DNA from: JALYUA01 sp038253555
GTDB taxonomy: Bacteria; Acidobacteriota; Thermoanaerobaculia; UBA5066; Gp7-AA6
DNA: 10,946 nt
NCBI GenBank assembly: GCA_038253555.1
Contig: JBBSGZ010000127.1
Location: 1-10,946 of the forward strand
Direction: 5' to 3'
Below, piece by piece: positions 1-6,291 of this stretch. The notes under the pieces are model-generated. The model ran no database searches and was not told where the DNA came from. It worked only from the letters and a program-made list of their open reading frames with translations. Both the position numbers and the translations under genes were made by a program. How positions within the stretch are numbered: the stretch's first letter is position 1; every line of letters starts with the position of its first letter.

Positions 1-494
1 CGCTCGGTCGCCCCCTCGTCTCCGCCTTCTTCTGATTCCGGCTTGTCCTTTCGGACGGTCTCGACGCGGCCCCCGGAGGCTCGGCGGGCGCGGTCGGAGA
101 GAGACTCCTTTCGGGGTCCCTTCTCCTTCGGCTCGAAACGATAGTCGACGAACTCGAGGATCGCCGCCTCCGCCGCGTCGCCCTTGCGGGAGCCGAGACG
201 GAGGATGCGGGTGTAGCCGCCCGGCCGGTCCACGAATCGGGGAGCGATGTTTTCAAAGACCTTCTTCACGGTCGTCCGATCGGGGATCCACTGCGCCACT
301 TTGCGCCGGGCGGAGACGCCGTCGTTCTTCGCGGCCGTGATCAGCTTTTCCGCCAGGGGCCGCAACTCCTTCGCCTTCGTCAGCGTCGTCTGAATTCGCT
401 CGTGCGTCATCAGTGAATCGAGCTGATTCGAAAACATCGCCATGCGGTGAGACGTCGTCCGCCGGAGCTTCCGCCCGGCCCGGTTGTGCATCAT
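1..494 (-). CDS. rplQ: 50S ribosomal protein L17, 3' end beyond the window
   Basis: L17 is a large-subunit protein near the exit tunnel and is usually the last gene of the alpha operon. Here 164 codons are visible before the window edge, with no stop. The N-terminus (AGRKLRRTTSHR at residues 6-17), then LITAAKNDGVSARRKVAQW and the DRPGGYTRILRLGSRKGDAAEAAILEF region, match the family. Two ATG codons stand in tandem. The first (base 494) aligns residue for residue with the usual MRHRKAGRKL start, so I chose it; 491 is the alternative. It begins 3 bases after the rpoA stop, indicating coupling. The family core ends near residue 120. The 44 further visible residues are a charged, low-complexity tail rich in Lys, Arg, Glu, Gly and Ser that most L17 proteins of about 120 residues lack. 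Confidence 0.96.
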   Translation of the reverse strand, partial: MMHNRAGRKLRRTTSHRMAMFSNQLDSLMTHERIQTTLTKAKELRPLAEKLITAAKNDGVSARRKVAQWIPDRTTVKKVFENIAPRFVDRPGGYTRILRLGSRKGDAAEAAILEFVDYRFEPKEKGPRKESLSDRARRASGGRVETVRKDKPESEEGGDEGATE

Positions 495-497
495 GGT

Positions 498-1478
498 TTA
501 TTCGCTCTTCGCTTCGATCGGCTCGATTTCCATTCCCAGCGACAGCCCCATGGGTCGCAGGATGTCGCGAATCTCGTTCAAGGACTTGCGGCCGAAGTTC
601 TTCGTTTCGAGCATGTCCTTCTCGGTCTTCTGCACGAGGTCCCGGATCGTTCGGATGCCCGCGTTCTTCAGGCAGTTCGCGCTGCGGACGGAGAGCTCGA
701 GCTCGTCGACGGAGCGGTTCAAGTACTCCGCCAGATTTTCCGGAAGCTCGCCGTCGCCGCCTCCGTCGAACGCCGTCTCATGCTCGACGTTGATGAAGAT
801 GGTGAGATGGTCCCGCAACAAGGTCGCAGCGAGCCCGACCGCGTCGGCCGGGGTGACCGTGCCATTGGTCCAGACCTCCAGCACGAGCCGGTCGTAGTCC
901 GTCGCCTGGCCGATTCGCGCGGCCTCGACGTGGTAATTGACCCGCCGGACGGGAGAGTGGACGGAGTCGATGGGGATGTACCCGATTCCCATGTCCTCGT
1001 CGAAGTTCTTGTCCGCCGAAACGTAACCGCGGCCCATCGAGACCCGAAGTTCCATCTGCAGCTTCCCGTTCTCGGAAAGCGTGGCGATGGGAGCCGAGGG
1101 GTCGAGGATCTCGATCGAGGGATCTCCCGTCAGGTGCGCGGCCGTGATCTTCCCCTTCTTCTCGGTGTCGAGCGTCAGGATCTTCTCCTCCATCGTGTGC
1201 ATTTTGATGGGGATCTGTTTGAGGTTCAGGATGATGTCCGTCACGTCTTCGACGACGCCCGGCAGCGAGGAAAACTCGTGGAGCACTCCTTCGATCTTGA
1301 CCGCGGTGATCGCCGCGCCTTCGATCGACGTCAGCAGCACCCGCCGTAACGCGTTTCCGACTGTTGTCCCGAATCCCCGCTCGAAAGGCTGCGCGTAGAA
1401 CCGTCCGTACGTCTCGGTCAGCGTCTCGCCATCCACTTCGAGCCGCTTCGGCTTTTGAAATCCCTTCCAGAGAGTCAT
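498..1478 (-). CDS. rpoA: DNA-directed RNA polymerase subunit alpha
   Basis: Alpha dimerises to nucleate assembly of core RNA polymerase, and its C-terminal domain binds UP-element DNA and activators. The product has 326 residues, near the usual 329. The N-terminal domain (about 1-230) contains FERGFGTTVGNALRRVLL at 32-49, the dimer and beta-contact region, with Arg45 conserved. A Gly/Asp/Glu-rich linker (about 237-246) leads to the C-terminal domain (about 250-316). The DNA-contact residues there sit at the same numbers as in E. coli: R265, N268, C269, G296, K298, S299 and E302. Start is ATG with a strong GGAGG at 1487-1491, spaced 8 bases. It lies 21 bases after rpsD and 3 bases before rplQ, the standard alpha-operon position. 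Nothing is unusual in the protein. Confidence 0.99.
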   Translation of the reverse strand: MTLWKGFQKPKRLEVDGETLTETYGRFYAQPFERGFGTTVGNALRRVLLTSIEGAAITAVKIEGVLHEFSSLPGVVEDVTDIILNLKQIPIKMHTMEEKILTLDTEKKGKITAAHLTGDPSIEILDPSAPIATLSENGKLQMELRVSMGRGYVSADKNFDEDMGIGYIPIDSVHSPVRRVNYHVEAARIGQATDYDRLVLEVWTNGTVTPADAVGLAATLLRDHLTIFINVEHETAFDGGGDGELPENLAEYLNRSVDELELSVRSANCLKNAGIRTIRDLVQKTEKDMLETKNFGRKSLNEIRDILRPMGLSLGMEIEPIEAKSE

Positions 1479-1486
1479 GTGTCTTT

Positions 1487-1491
1487 CCTCC
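1487..1491 (-). promoter_or_regulatory. Shine-Dalgarno site of rpoA
   Basis: GGAGG on the transcript strand, 8 bases before the rpoA ATG. It is one of the strongest ribosome binding sites in the window and fits the need for independent, high-level initiation on rpoA within a ribosomal-protein operon. Confidence 0.85.
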
Positions 1492-1499
1492 GTCCGCGG

Positions 1500-2126
1500 C
1501 TACTTGGAATACAGCTCGACGATCAGCTGCTCGGCAATCGGCAGCTTGATGTCTTCGCGTTTCGGCAGTTCAACCACCCGTCCCGAAAAGCTCTCCGGGG
1601 ACAGATCCAGCCAGCTCGGAACGCCCCGGGCGCGGGCCGTTTCGACCGACGCCTTGATCTGCTCGTTCACCCGGCTCTTTTCCTTGATCGACACGACCTG
1701 CCCCTTCGACACCGTGTACGAAGGGATCGTGACCTTCTTTCCGTTGATGGCGACGTGCCCGTGGCGAACCAGCTGGCGCGCCTGCGGCCGCGAGGCCGCG
1801 AACCCGAGCGAATACACCACGTTGTCCAGACGCCGCTCGAGCTCTGCTAAGAGATTGGCGCCCGTGATTCCCTTGCGCCGCTCGGCTCGGGCGAACGTCA
1901 GCCGGAACTGGCTCTCGAGAAGCCCGTAGATCCGTTTGACCTTCTGCTTCTCCCGGAGCTGGATCCCGTAGCCGAGCAGCTTCGAGCGCCGGCGTCCGTG
2001 CTGTCCGGGCGGATAGTTCCGCCTTTCGATCGAGCACTTGTCCTTGAAACAGCGATCCCCCTTGAGGAACAGCTTCATACCTTCTCGCCGGCAGAGCCGG
2101 CAAACCGCCTCGGTGTGACGAGCCAA
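1500..2126 (-). CDS. rpsD: 30S ribosomal protein S4, zinc-binding form, TTG start
   Basis: S4 is a primary 16S rRNA-binding protein that nucleates small-subunit assembly. It is known in several bacteria to repress its own operon by binding mRNA. The product has 208 residues, a normal length. The N-terminal part has four cysteines, C9, C12, C26 and C31, the zinc (C+) pattern. The S4 RNA-binding domain follows (RRLDNVVYSLGFAASRPQAR and on to about residue 160), and the C-terminus VELPKREDIKLPIAEQLIVELYSK is canonical. The start codon is TTG (2124-2126), chosen because MARHT...C is the family N-terminus and GGGAGG lies exactly 7 bases upstream. The gene sits between rpsK and rpoA. The 120-base leader before it holds an inverted repeat that could be regulatory. 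Confidence 0.98.
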   Translation of the reverse strand: MARHTEAVCRLCRREGMKLFLKGDRCFKDKCSIERRNYPPGQHGRRRSKLLGYGIQLREKQKVKRIYGLLESQFRLTFARAERRKGITGANLLAELERRLDNVVYSLGFAASRPQARQLVRHGHVAINGKKVTIPSYTVSKGQVVSIKEKSRVNEQIKASVETARARGVPSWLDLSPESFSGRVVELPKREDIKLPIAEQLIVELYSK

Positions 2127-2133
2127 ATCAGAA

Positions 2134-2139
2134 CCTCCC
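2134..2139 (-). promoter_or_regulatory. Shine-Dalgarno site that fixes the rpsD TTG start
   Basis: GGGAGG on the transcript strand, 7 bases before a TTG codon at 2124-2126. Optimal spacing and the absence of a nearby in-frame ATG decide the non-canonical start. The near arm of an 8-bp inverted repeat ends at the first G of this site (2140-2147, with 2139 adjacent), so hairpin formation could affect ribosome access. Confidence 0.85.
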
Positions 2140-2184
2140 GGAACCCTAAATTGGATTTACGTCCTTCCTCCCGGCCAGGGTTCC
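2140..2184 (-). promoter_or_regulatory. 8-bp inverted repeat in the rpsD leader, possible S4 control site
   Basis: GGAACCCT at 2140-2147 and AGGGTTCC at 2177-2184 on the plus strand are perfect reverse complements. They enclose 29 bases that include a second purine-rich GGGAGGAAGG stretch on the transcript strand. The stem lies immediately upstream of the rpsD Shine-Dalgarno. S4 represses translation through mRNA leader structures in E. coli (upstream of rpsM) and in Bacillus (upstream of rpsD), so an autoregulatory role is plausible. That role is inference: I see no match to a known S4 leader consensus. Confidence 0.45.
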
Positions 2185-2204
2185 AACGCCGGTTTACAGA
2201 CGGT

Positions 2205-2239
2205 GAGCTGGAAGCTTCGAGCCGCCAGTTCTGAGCAAC
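2205..2239. repeat. Decayed period-7 repeat in the rpsD-rpsK spacer
   Basis: The dinucleotide AG recurs at exactly 7-base steps at 2206, 2213, 2220, 2227 and 2234, with C after it in four of the five units. The units are GAGCTGG, AAGCTTC, GAGCCGC, CAGTTCT and GAGCAAC. Overlapping it is a 16-base near-palindrome at 2207-2222 (GCTGGAAGCTTCGAGC, one mismatched pair). The periodicity matches the clearer heptamer arrays elsewhere in the window, but this copy is degenerate and could be partly chance. Confidence 0.4.
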
Positions 2240-2246
2240 GATCCTG

Positions 2247-2690
2247 TTAGACGCGCCGTCTCTTCCTGGGCCTGCACCCGTTGTGCGGGATCGGCGTCGT
2301 GTCCTTGATCGACTTGATGTCGAGGCCGTTGGCTTGAAGAGCGCGGATCGCCGACTCGCGGCCCGCGCCCGGGCCGGTCACCCGCACGTCGACGGAGCGC
2401 ACGCCATGCTCCTTGGCGCCTTCGGCGCAATTGGCCGCGGCGAGCTGCGCGGCGAACGGCGTGCCCTTGCGCGAGCCCTTGAATCCGATCCGGCCGGCGG
2501 AGGACCACGCCAGAATCCCGCCCTCCTGGTCCGCGATGGCGATGACCGTGTTGTTGAAAGAAGCCTGGACCGTCGCCACGGCGTGCGGGATCGACTTCTT
2601 TTCCTTTTTGCCGCCGGCGCGGGTCCGTTTGCCCTTGCCTTTGGGCGCCGTCTTTTCGGGAGCGGCGGAGACGGGAGTCTGTTCAGCCAT
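2247..2690 (-). CDS. rpsK: 30S ribosomal protein S11
   Basis: S11 lies on the small-subunit platform near the mRNA exit and contacts 16S rRNA. Of 147 residues, the family core starts near residue 33 (SIPHAVATVQASFNNT). It continues through GFKGSRKGTPFAAQLAAANCAE, the TGPGAGRESAIRAL signature and the C-terminus TPIPHNGCRPRKRRRV. Compared with E. coli S11 it is about 18 residues longer at the N-terminus: an Ala/Pro then Lys/Gly/Arg-rich segment, MAEQTPVSAAPEKTAPKGKG followed by KRTRAGGKKEKK. The ATG at 2690 is preceded by GAGGA at 2695-2699, so the extended start is probably the real one. It is 72 bases after rpsM and 120 bases before rpsD; both spacers carry period-7 repeats. Confidence 0.98.
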   Translation of the reverse strand: MAEQTPVSAAPEKTAPKGKGKRTRAGGKKEKKSIPHAVATVQASFNNTVIAIADQEGGILAWSSAGRIGFKGSRKGTPFAAQLAAANCAEGAKEHGVRSVDVRVTGPGAGRESAIRALQANGLDIKSIKDTTPIPHNGCRPRKRRRV

Positions 2691-2700
2691 TTGTTCCTCG

Positions 2701-2728
2701 AGTTCTCAGTGTGCAGTTTTCAGTTCGG
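2701..2728. repeat. Degenerate period-7 repeat in the rpsM-rpsK spacer
   Basis: AGT recurs at exactly 7-base steps at 2701, 2708, 2715 and 2722, in units AGTTCTC, AGTGTGC, AGTTTTC and AGTTCGG. The first unit is identical to the perfect AGTTCTC heptamer found before rplE, 7 kb away, so the two arrays look related. The array ends 1 base from the GAGGA ribosome binding site of rpsK. Confidence 0.7.
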
Positions 2729-2742
2729 GGTCGAGATCGACC
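2729..2742. repeat. Short hairpin in the rpsM-rpsK spacer
   Basis: GGTCGA and TCGACC, separated by two bases, form perfect 6-bp arms; in RNA this would be a 5-bp stem with a tetraloop. It adjoins the period-7 array. There is no following U tract, so it is not an intrinsic terminator. Confidence 0.5.
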
Positions 2743-2762
2743 AGCGATGACCGAGAACGACG

Positions 2763-3146
2763 TTACTTCTTCGTGGCCTTCTTCTTGCCGGCGACCGTGC
2801 CCTTGCGGGGCCCCTTCCTGGTGCGGGCGTTCGTGTGAGTGCGCTGGCCGCGCACGGGGAGGTTGCGGCGATGCCGCATCCCGCGATAGCAGCCGATGTC
2901 CATCAGCCGCTTGATGTCCATGGACGTGTCGCGCCGGAGATCGCCCTCGACCTTCACGTCGTCGGTGATCACCTTGCGGATCCGAACGACTTCCTCCTCG
3001 GAGAGGTCCTTGACGCGGGTATCCGCTCGTACGTCCGCTTTCTCGAGGATGAAGTTCGCCTTCGGACGTCCGATTCCGAAGATGTAAGTCAACCCGATTT
3101 CGACGCGCTTGTTCAAGGGCAGATCGACGCCAGCAATTCGTGCCAT
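2763..3146 (-). CDS. rpsM: 30S ribosomal protein S13
   Basis: S13 sits in the head of the small subunit and bridges to the large subunit, contacting P-site tRNA through its tail. The product has 127 residues. MARIAGVDLPLNKRVEIGLTYIFGIG is the family N-terminus (helix-two-turn-helix region). The basic signature RGMRHRRNLPVRGQRTHTNA, then RTRKGPRK, occupies residues 89-115, followed by a Lys-rich tail, GTVAGKKKATKK. Start is ATG with AAAGGA 6 bases upstream, 10 bases after the rpmJ stop. In E. coli the leader before this gene is the S4 repression site. Here there is almost no leader, so S4 control, if present, must act elsewhere. Confidence 0.98.
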   Translation of the reverse strand: MARIAGVDLPLNKRVEIGLTYIFGIGRPKANFILEKADVRADTRVKDLSEEEVVRIRKVITDDVKVEGDLRRDTSMDIKRLMDIGCYRGMRHRRNLPVRGQRTHTNARTRKGPRKGTVAGKKKATKK

Positions 3147-3156
3147 TTGAAATCCT

Positions 3157-3270
3157 TTACCCTTGTCTCTGCTTGTGCTTGGGAATCGAGCAGATGACGC
3201 GAACGACGCCCTTGCGATGGACGATCTTGCACTTCACGCAGATTTTCTTGACCGACGCTCTGACCTTCAT
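3157..3270 (-). CDS. rpmJ: 50S ribosomal protein L36, zinc-binding form
   Basis: L36 is the smallest large-subunit protein and stabilises 23S rRNA near the central protuberance base. The 37-codon frame encodes MKVRASVKKICVKCKIVHRK followed by GVVRVICSIPKHKQRQG. The zinc ligands C11, C14, C27 and H32 are all present (C+ form). Length and sequence are typical. Start is ATG with GAGGA a few bases upstream; stop is TAA. It lies 33 bases after infA and 10 before rpsM, its standard place. Confidence 0.97.
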   Translation of the reverse strand: MKVRASVKKICVKCKIVHRKGVVRVICSIPKHKQRQG

Positions 3271-3303
3271 GGCTTCCTCGCGTTCTCTCGGTGTGGCTTC
3301 TGG

Positions 3304-3522
3304 TTATTTGTATCGGTAGATGATGCGGCCGCGGGTCAAGTCGTAGGGCGACAGCTCGACTAAGACCTTGTCTCCCGGAAGGATGCGGATGAAGTTCTTC
3401 CGCATCTTGCCGGAGATGTGCGCCAGCACCTGGTGCTTGTTCTCCAGCTCCACCCGAAACATTGCGTTCGGCAGCGGCTCGACGACCGTCGCCATGACTT
3501 CGATCGCCTCTTCTTTGGACAT
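3304..3522 (-). CDS. infA: Translation initiation factor IF-1
   Basis: IF-1 is an OB-fold protein that occupies the ribosomal A site during initiation, helping IF-2 and IF-3 select fMet-tRNA. The product has 72 residues, the standard length. MSKEEAIEVMATVVEPLPNA, then MFRVELENKHQVLAHISGKMRKNFIRILPGDKV and the C-terminus SPYDLTRGRIIYRYK, match the family throughout. The ATG shares one base with the TGA of map (TGATG), so translation is probably coupled to map. No clear Shine-Dalgarno precedes it. The 33-base spacer to rpmJ holds only the rpmJ ribosome binding site. Confidence 0.99.
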   Translation of the reverse strand: MSKEEAIEVMATVVEPLPNAMFRVELENKHQVLAHISGKMRKNFIRILPGDKVLVELSPYDLTRGRIIYRYK

Positions 3523-4307
3523 CAGGAGGCCACCGCGGTGCGCTGGGCCCGGCGCGAGAGCCGCCCCAGGCCGAGGACGACGGCTCCGTCCGCCTCGATC
3601 GCGACGGTGTTCTCGAAATGGGCCGACGCGCTGCCGTCGCGCGTCCGGACCGTCCAGCCGTCCTTGTCAGTGCTCACTTCGGCCCGTCCGAGGTTAAACA
3701 TCGGTTCGATGGCGATCACCATTCCCGCGCGCAGGAGGCTCCCCCGCCCGCCGGGACCATAATTCGGGATCTGCGGCTCTTCGTGGAGCGCGGTCCCGAC
3801 GCCGTGCCCGACGAAGTCGCGCACCACCCCGTAACCGTGCGGGATTGCGACCGCCTCGACCGCCGCGCCGATGTCAGACACCCGATTGCCCGGCCGGGCG
3901 GCCGCGATGCCCGCTTCGAGACCCCTGCGGGTCACCTCGAGCAGCTCCGCCTTTTCGGGGTCGATCGTGCCGACCGGCATCGTGCGGGACGCGTCGCCGA
4001 AATAACCCCCGACGATCGCGCCGCAGTCGACCCCGACGATGTCCCCTTCCTTGAGCGCGCGCCGGCCCGGAATCCCGTGGACGACCTCGTCATTGACGGA
4101 AGTGCAGAGGGTCTTCGGATAGCCGCGGTACCCGAGAAAGGCCGGCCTGGCGCCGCGCCGCCGGATCTCAGCCTCGGCGAGACGGTCGAGCTCTTCCGTC
4201 GTCACTCCGGGAGTCACCGCCTTTTCGATCAGCTCCAGGGTCTCCAGAACCACGAGCGAAGCCTCTTCGAGCAAGGCCAGCTCCTTCTCGCTGCGAATGG
4301 TGATCAC
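3522..4307 (-). CDS. map: Type I methionine aminopeptidase
   Basis: This cytosolic metalloenzyme removes the initiator Met from new proteins after deformylation. The product has 261 residues, typical of type Ia enzymes without an N-terminal zinc extension. All five metal ligands are visible: D94 (VGVDCG), D105 (YFGDAS), H168 (FVGHGVG), E201 (AIEPMF) and E232 (HFENTV). The catalytic-site histidines H77 (VVHGIP) and H175 (ALHEEP) are present as well. The start is GTG (4305-4307), inside the adk stop as GTGA, a 4-base overlap typical of coupling; the conserved ITIRSEKEL N-terminus follows directly. The 3' end shares one base with infA. No second aminopeptidase is visible here. Confidence 0.98.
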   Translation of the reverse strand: MITIRSEKELALLEEASLVVLETLELIEKAVTPGVTTEELDRLAEAEIRRRGARPAFLGYRGYPKTLCTSVNDEVVHGIPGRRALKEGDIVGVDCGAIVGGYFGDASRTMPVGTIDPEKAELLEVTRRGLEAGIAAARPGNRVSDIGAAVEAVAIPHGYGVVRDFVGHGVGTALHEEPQIPNYGPGGRGSLLRAGMVIAIEPMFNLGRAEVSTDKDGWTVRTRDGSASAHFENTVAIEADGAVVLGLGRLSRRAQRTAVAS

Positions 4308-4903
4308 GCGCGGCTTCCCGCCCGGCCCGCGGCCGGTCCGGCGACGCCGAGCGCCTGGTCGATGCGCTCTGCGATCTCCGAAACATCACCCATGCCGTCC
4401 ACGTCCACGAGAAGCCGCCGGGCCCGGTAGAAATCCGCCAGAGGCTCCGTTTTCTGGTGGTACACGCGCAGGCGCTCCAGGATGGTTTCGGGACGGTCGT
4501 CCGACCGGCCTTCATCTTTGGAACGTCCGTGCAGACGATCGACGATGACCGTCTCGGGAACCGAGAGATTCAGAACCGTCGAAAGACCCGGGCCATTCCC
4601 GGTCTGAATCCTGGCCAGGGCTTCGGCCTGCTCGACGGTCCTCGGAAAACCGTCCAGAATGAAGCCCCCGGCCGCGTCCGGAGCCGCGATCCGGTCCCGG
4701 ATCAAGGCGATCATCAGGTCGTCGGGAACGAGCTCCCCCGCCTCCATGATCGCTTTCGCCTTGAGACCGATCGGCGTGCCGGCGCGGACGGCGGCGCGGA
4801 GGATCTCGCCCGTCGAAATGGCGGGCACCCCGAGGCGCTCCGAAAGCAGCTTCGCCTGCGTGCCCTTCCCGCTGCCGGGAGGGCCGAGAAAGATGATCCG
4901 CAT
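4304..4903 (-). CDS. adk: Adenylate kinase, short-LID form
   Basis: Adenylate kinase interconverts AMP + ATP and 2 ADP in the cytosol. The product has 199 residues. The P-loop GPPGSGKGTQ is at 7-16, the AMP-site STGEILRAA at 30-38 (Glu where Asp is commoner), and FILDGFPR at 81-88. The LID region is short: between R123 and the helix ETILERLRVY there are only about 16 residues (GRSKDEGRSDDRPE), with no cysteines. The long-form LID of about 38 residues, often zinc-binding, is absent. The C-terminus ends with an Ala/Gly/Arg-rich tail. The ATG overlaps the secY stop by one base (TGATG), and the stop overlaps map by four bases. I chose this start because the P-loop lies at its usual distance from Met1. 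Confidence 0.98.
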   Translation of the reverse strand: MRIIFLGPPGSGKGTQAKLLSERLGVPAISTGEILRAAVRAGTPIGLKAKAIMEAGELVPDDLMIALIRDRIAAPDAAGGFILDGFPRTVEQAEALARIQTGNGPGLSTVLNLSVPETVIVDRLHGRSKDEGRSDDRPETILERLRVYHQKTEPLADFYRARRLLVDVDGMGDVSEIAERIDQALGVAGPAAGRAGSRA

Positions 4904-6291
4904 CAGACCCGCCGCCCCCGGATCCGGCTCTTCTTCAAAAAGCCGGTGTAGTGATGCTCGACGAGCTTCGACTCGACCTGCTGGACCGTGTCCATCGCGA
5001 CACCGACGACGATCAGGAGGGACGTTCCACCGAAATAGAAGTTGAAGCCGAACCCCTGCGTGAAGAATCGGGGGAGGAGGGTGTCGAGTCCCGGACCGAT
5101 GAACGGAATTGTCTGGACCTTGAACCCGCTGGCCAGAAACTCCGGCAGGAGCGCGACAAAGGTCAGGTACACCGCGCCGACCAAGGTCAGCCGGGAGAGC
5201 ACCAGGTCGATGTAATCGGCGGTCTTGCGGCCCGGACGGATGCCGGGGATGAATCCCCCGTACTTGCGCATGTTGTCGGCGGTGTCTGTTGGATTGAAAA
5301 CGATGGACGTGTAGAAGTAGCAGAAGAAGAGGATCCCGACCGCGTAGAGGATGACGTACAGCGGCTGCCCCTGGGACAGGGAGCCGGCCACCCGCTTCAT
5401 CCAGTCCGCCCCGATGAAGTTCGAGAAGTAGTAAGGGATCTGGATGATGGATATCGCGAAAATGATCGGAATGACCCCGCCGGTGTTGACCCGGAGCGGC
5501 AGATAGGTGTTCTGGCCGCCGTAGACCTTCCGGCCGACGACACGCTTGGCATATTGAACGGGAATGCGCCTCTGCGCCCGCTCGACGAAGACGATGAGCG
5601 CCACGATTCCGCACATGAAGACCAGGACGAAAAGGATCGTCAGGAACGAGATGTTGCCCGTCCGGATCTGATCAAACAGGGTGAAGATCGCGCGCGGCAG
5701 GCCCACGACGATGCCCGCGAAGATGATGAGGGAGATCCCGTTGCCGATCCCGCGCTCGGTGATCTGCTCGCCGAGCCACATAATGAATATGGTGCCGGTC
5801 GTCAGGGTCAGCACCGTCATGAGGCGGAAAGCCCAGCCGGCGTGGGGCACCAGGTGCGCTCCGCCGGGGGCGGTTTGCTTCTCGAGCCAGAGCGCGATGC
5901 CGGTGGCCTGAACGAACGACAGCAGCACCGTTCCGTACCGCGTGTACTGAGTGATCTTTTTGCGCCCCATCTCGCCCTCTTTCGAGAGCTTCTCCAGGTA
6001 CGGCCAAACGACGGTCAGGAGCTGGAGAATGATCGAGGCTGAGATGTACGGCATGATCCCGAGCGCGAAGACCGAAAGCCGGCGCAGGGCGCCGCCGGAG
6101 AAGATGTCGAGGAACCCGAAGAGTGATCCCGCCGACGCCTTGAAGAACTCGTTGATCGCCGTCGGATCTACTCCCGGCGTCGGGATGTGCGCCCCGAGCC
6201 GGTAGATCGCCAGCATGAGGAACGTGAACAGGACCCGCTTGCGCAGGTCCGGCACGCTGAAGATGTTTGCGAAACTCTGGAGTGCGCTCAA
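4903..6291 (-). CDS. secY: Protein translocase subunit SecY, TTG start
   Basis: SecY is the ten-helix pore of the Sec translocon in the inner membrane. The product has 462 residues, slightly longer than E. coli (443). Rough helices are at 18-38, 70-93, 115-137, 155-173, 183-200, 214-236, 270-290, 310-332, 368-388 and 415-435. The plug region (GFLDIFSGGALRRLSVFALG) spans 59-78. The cytosolic loop RPGRKTADYIDLVL and the GGTSLLIVVGVAMDT end, which contact SecA and the ribosome, are present. The extra length is mainly a periplasmic loop after helix 3 (KQTAPGGAHLVPHAGW). The start is TTG at 6289-6291, overlapping the rplO stop as TTGA. GAGGTGA, 7 bases upstream, supports it, and no in-frame ATG is near. 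Confidence 0.98.
   Translation of the reverse strand: MSALQSFANIFSVPDLRKRVLFTFLMLAIYRLGAHIPTPGVDPTAINEFFKASAGSLFGFLDIFSGGALRRLSVFALGIMPYISASIILQLLTVVWPYLEKLSKEGEMGRKKITQYTRYGTVLLSFVQATGIALWLEKQTAPGGAHLVPHAGWAFRLMTVLTLTTGTIFIMWLGEQITERGIGNGISLIIFAGIVVGLPRAIFTLFDQIRTGNISFLTILFVLVFMCGIVALIVFVERAQRRIPVQYAKRVVGRKVYGGQNTYLPLRVNTGGVIPIIFAISIIQIPYYFSNFIGADWMKRVAGSLSQGQPLYVILYAVGILFFCYFYTSIVFNPTDTADNMRKYGGFIPGIRPGRKTADYIDLVLSRLTLVGAVYLTFVALLPEFLASGFKVQTIPFIGPGLDTLLPRFFTQGFGFNFYFGGTSLLIVVGVAMDTVQQVESKLVEHHYTGFLKKSRIRGRRV

Noticed and set aside
447..1349. A 300-codon open frame on the plus strand, antisense to rpoA
   Set aside because: It mirrors the codon structure of a certain gene in GC-rich DNA, has no recognisable domain and no ribosome binding site, and its composition (Arg, Asp, Val, Leu-rich) is typical of antisense shadows.
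2127..2246. A promoter in the rpsD-rpsK spacer
   Set aside because: I could not find a convincing pair of -35 and -10 elements on the transcript strand; a promoter active under another sigma factor cannot be excluded.
4951..6042. A 363-codon open frame on the plus strand, antisense to secY
   Set aside because: It lies wholly inside secY in the opposite direction, is extremely rich in Asp, Glu and Arg, and shows no fold or family signal; the membrane-protein codons on the other strand explain it.
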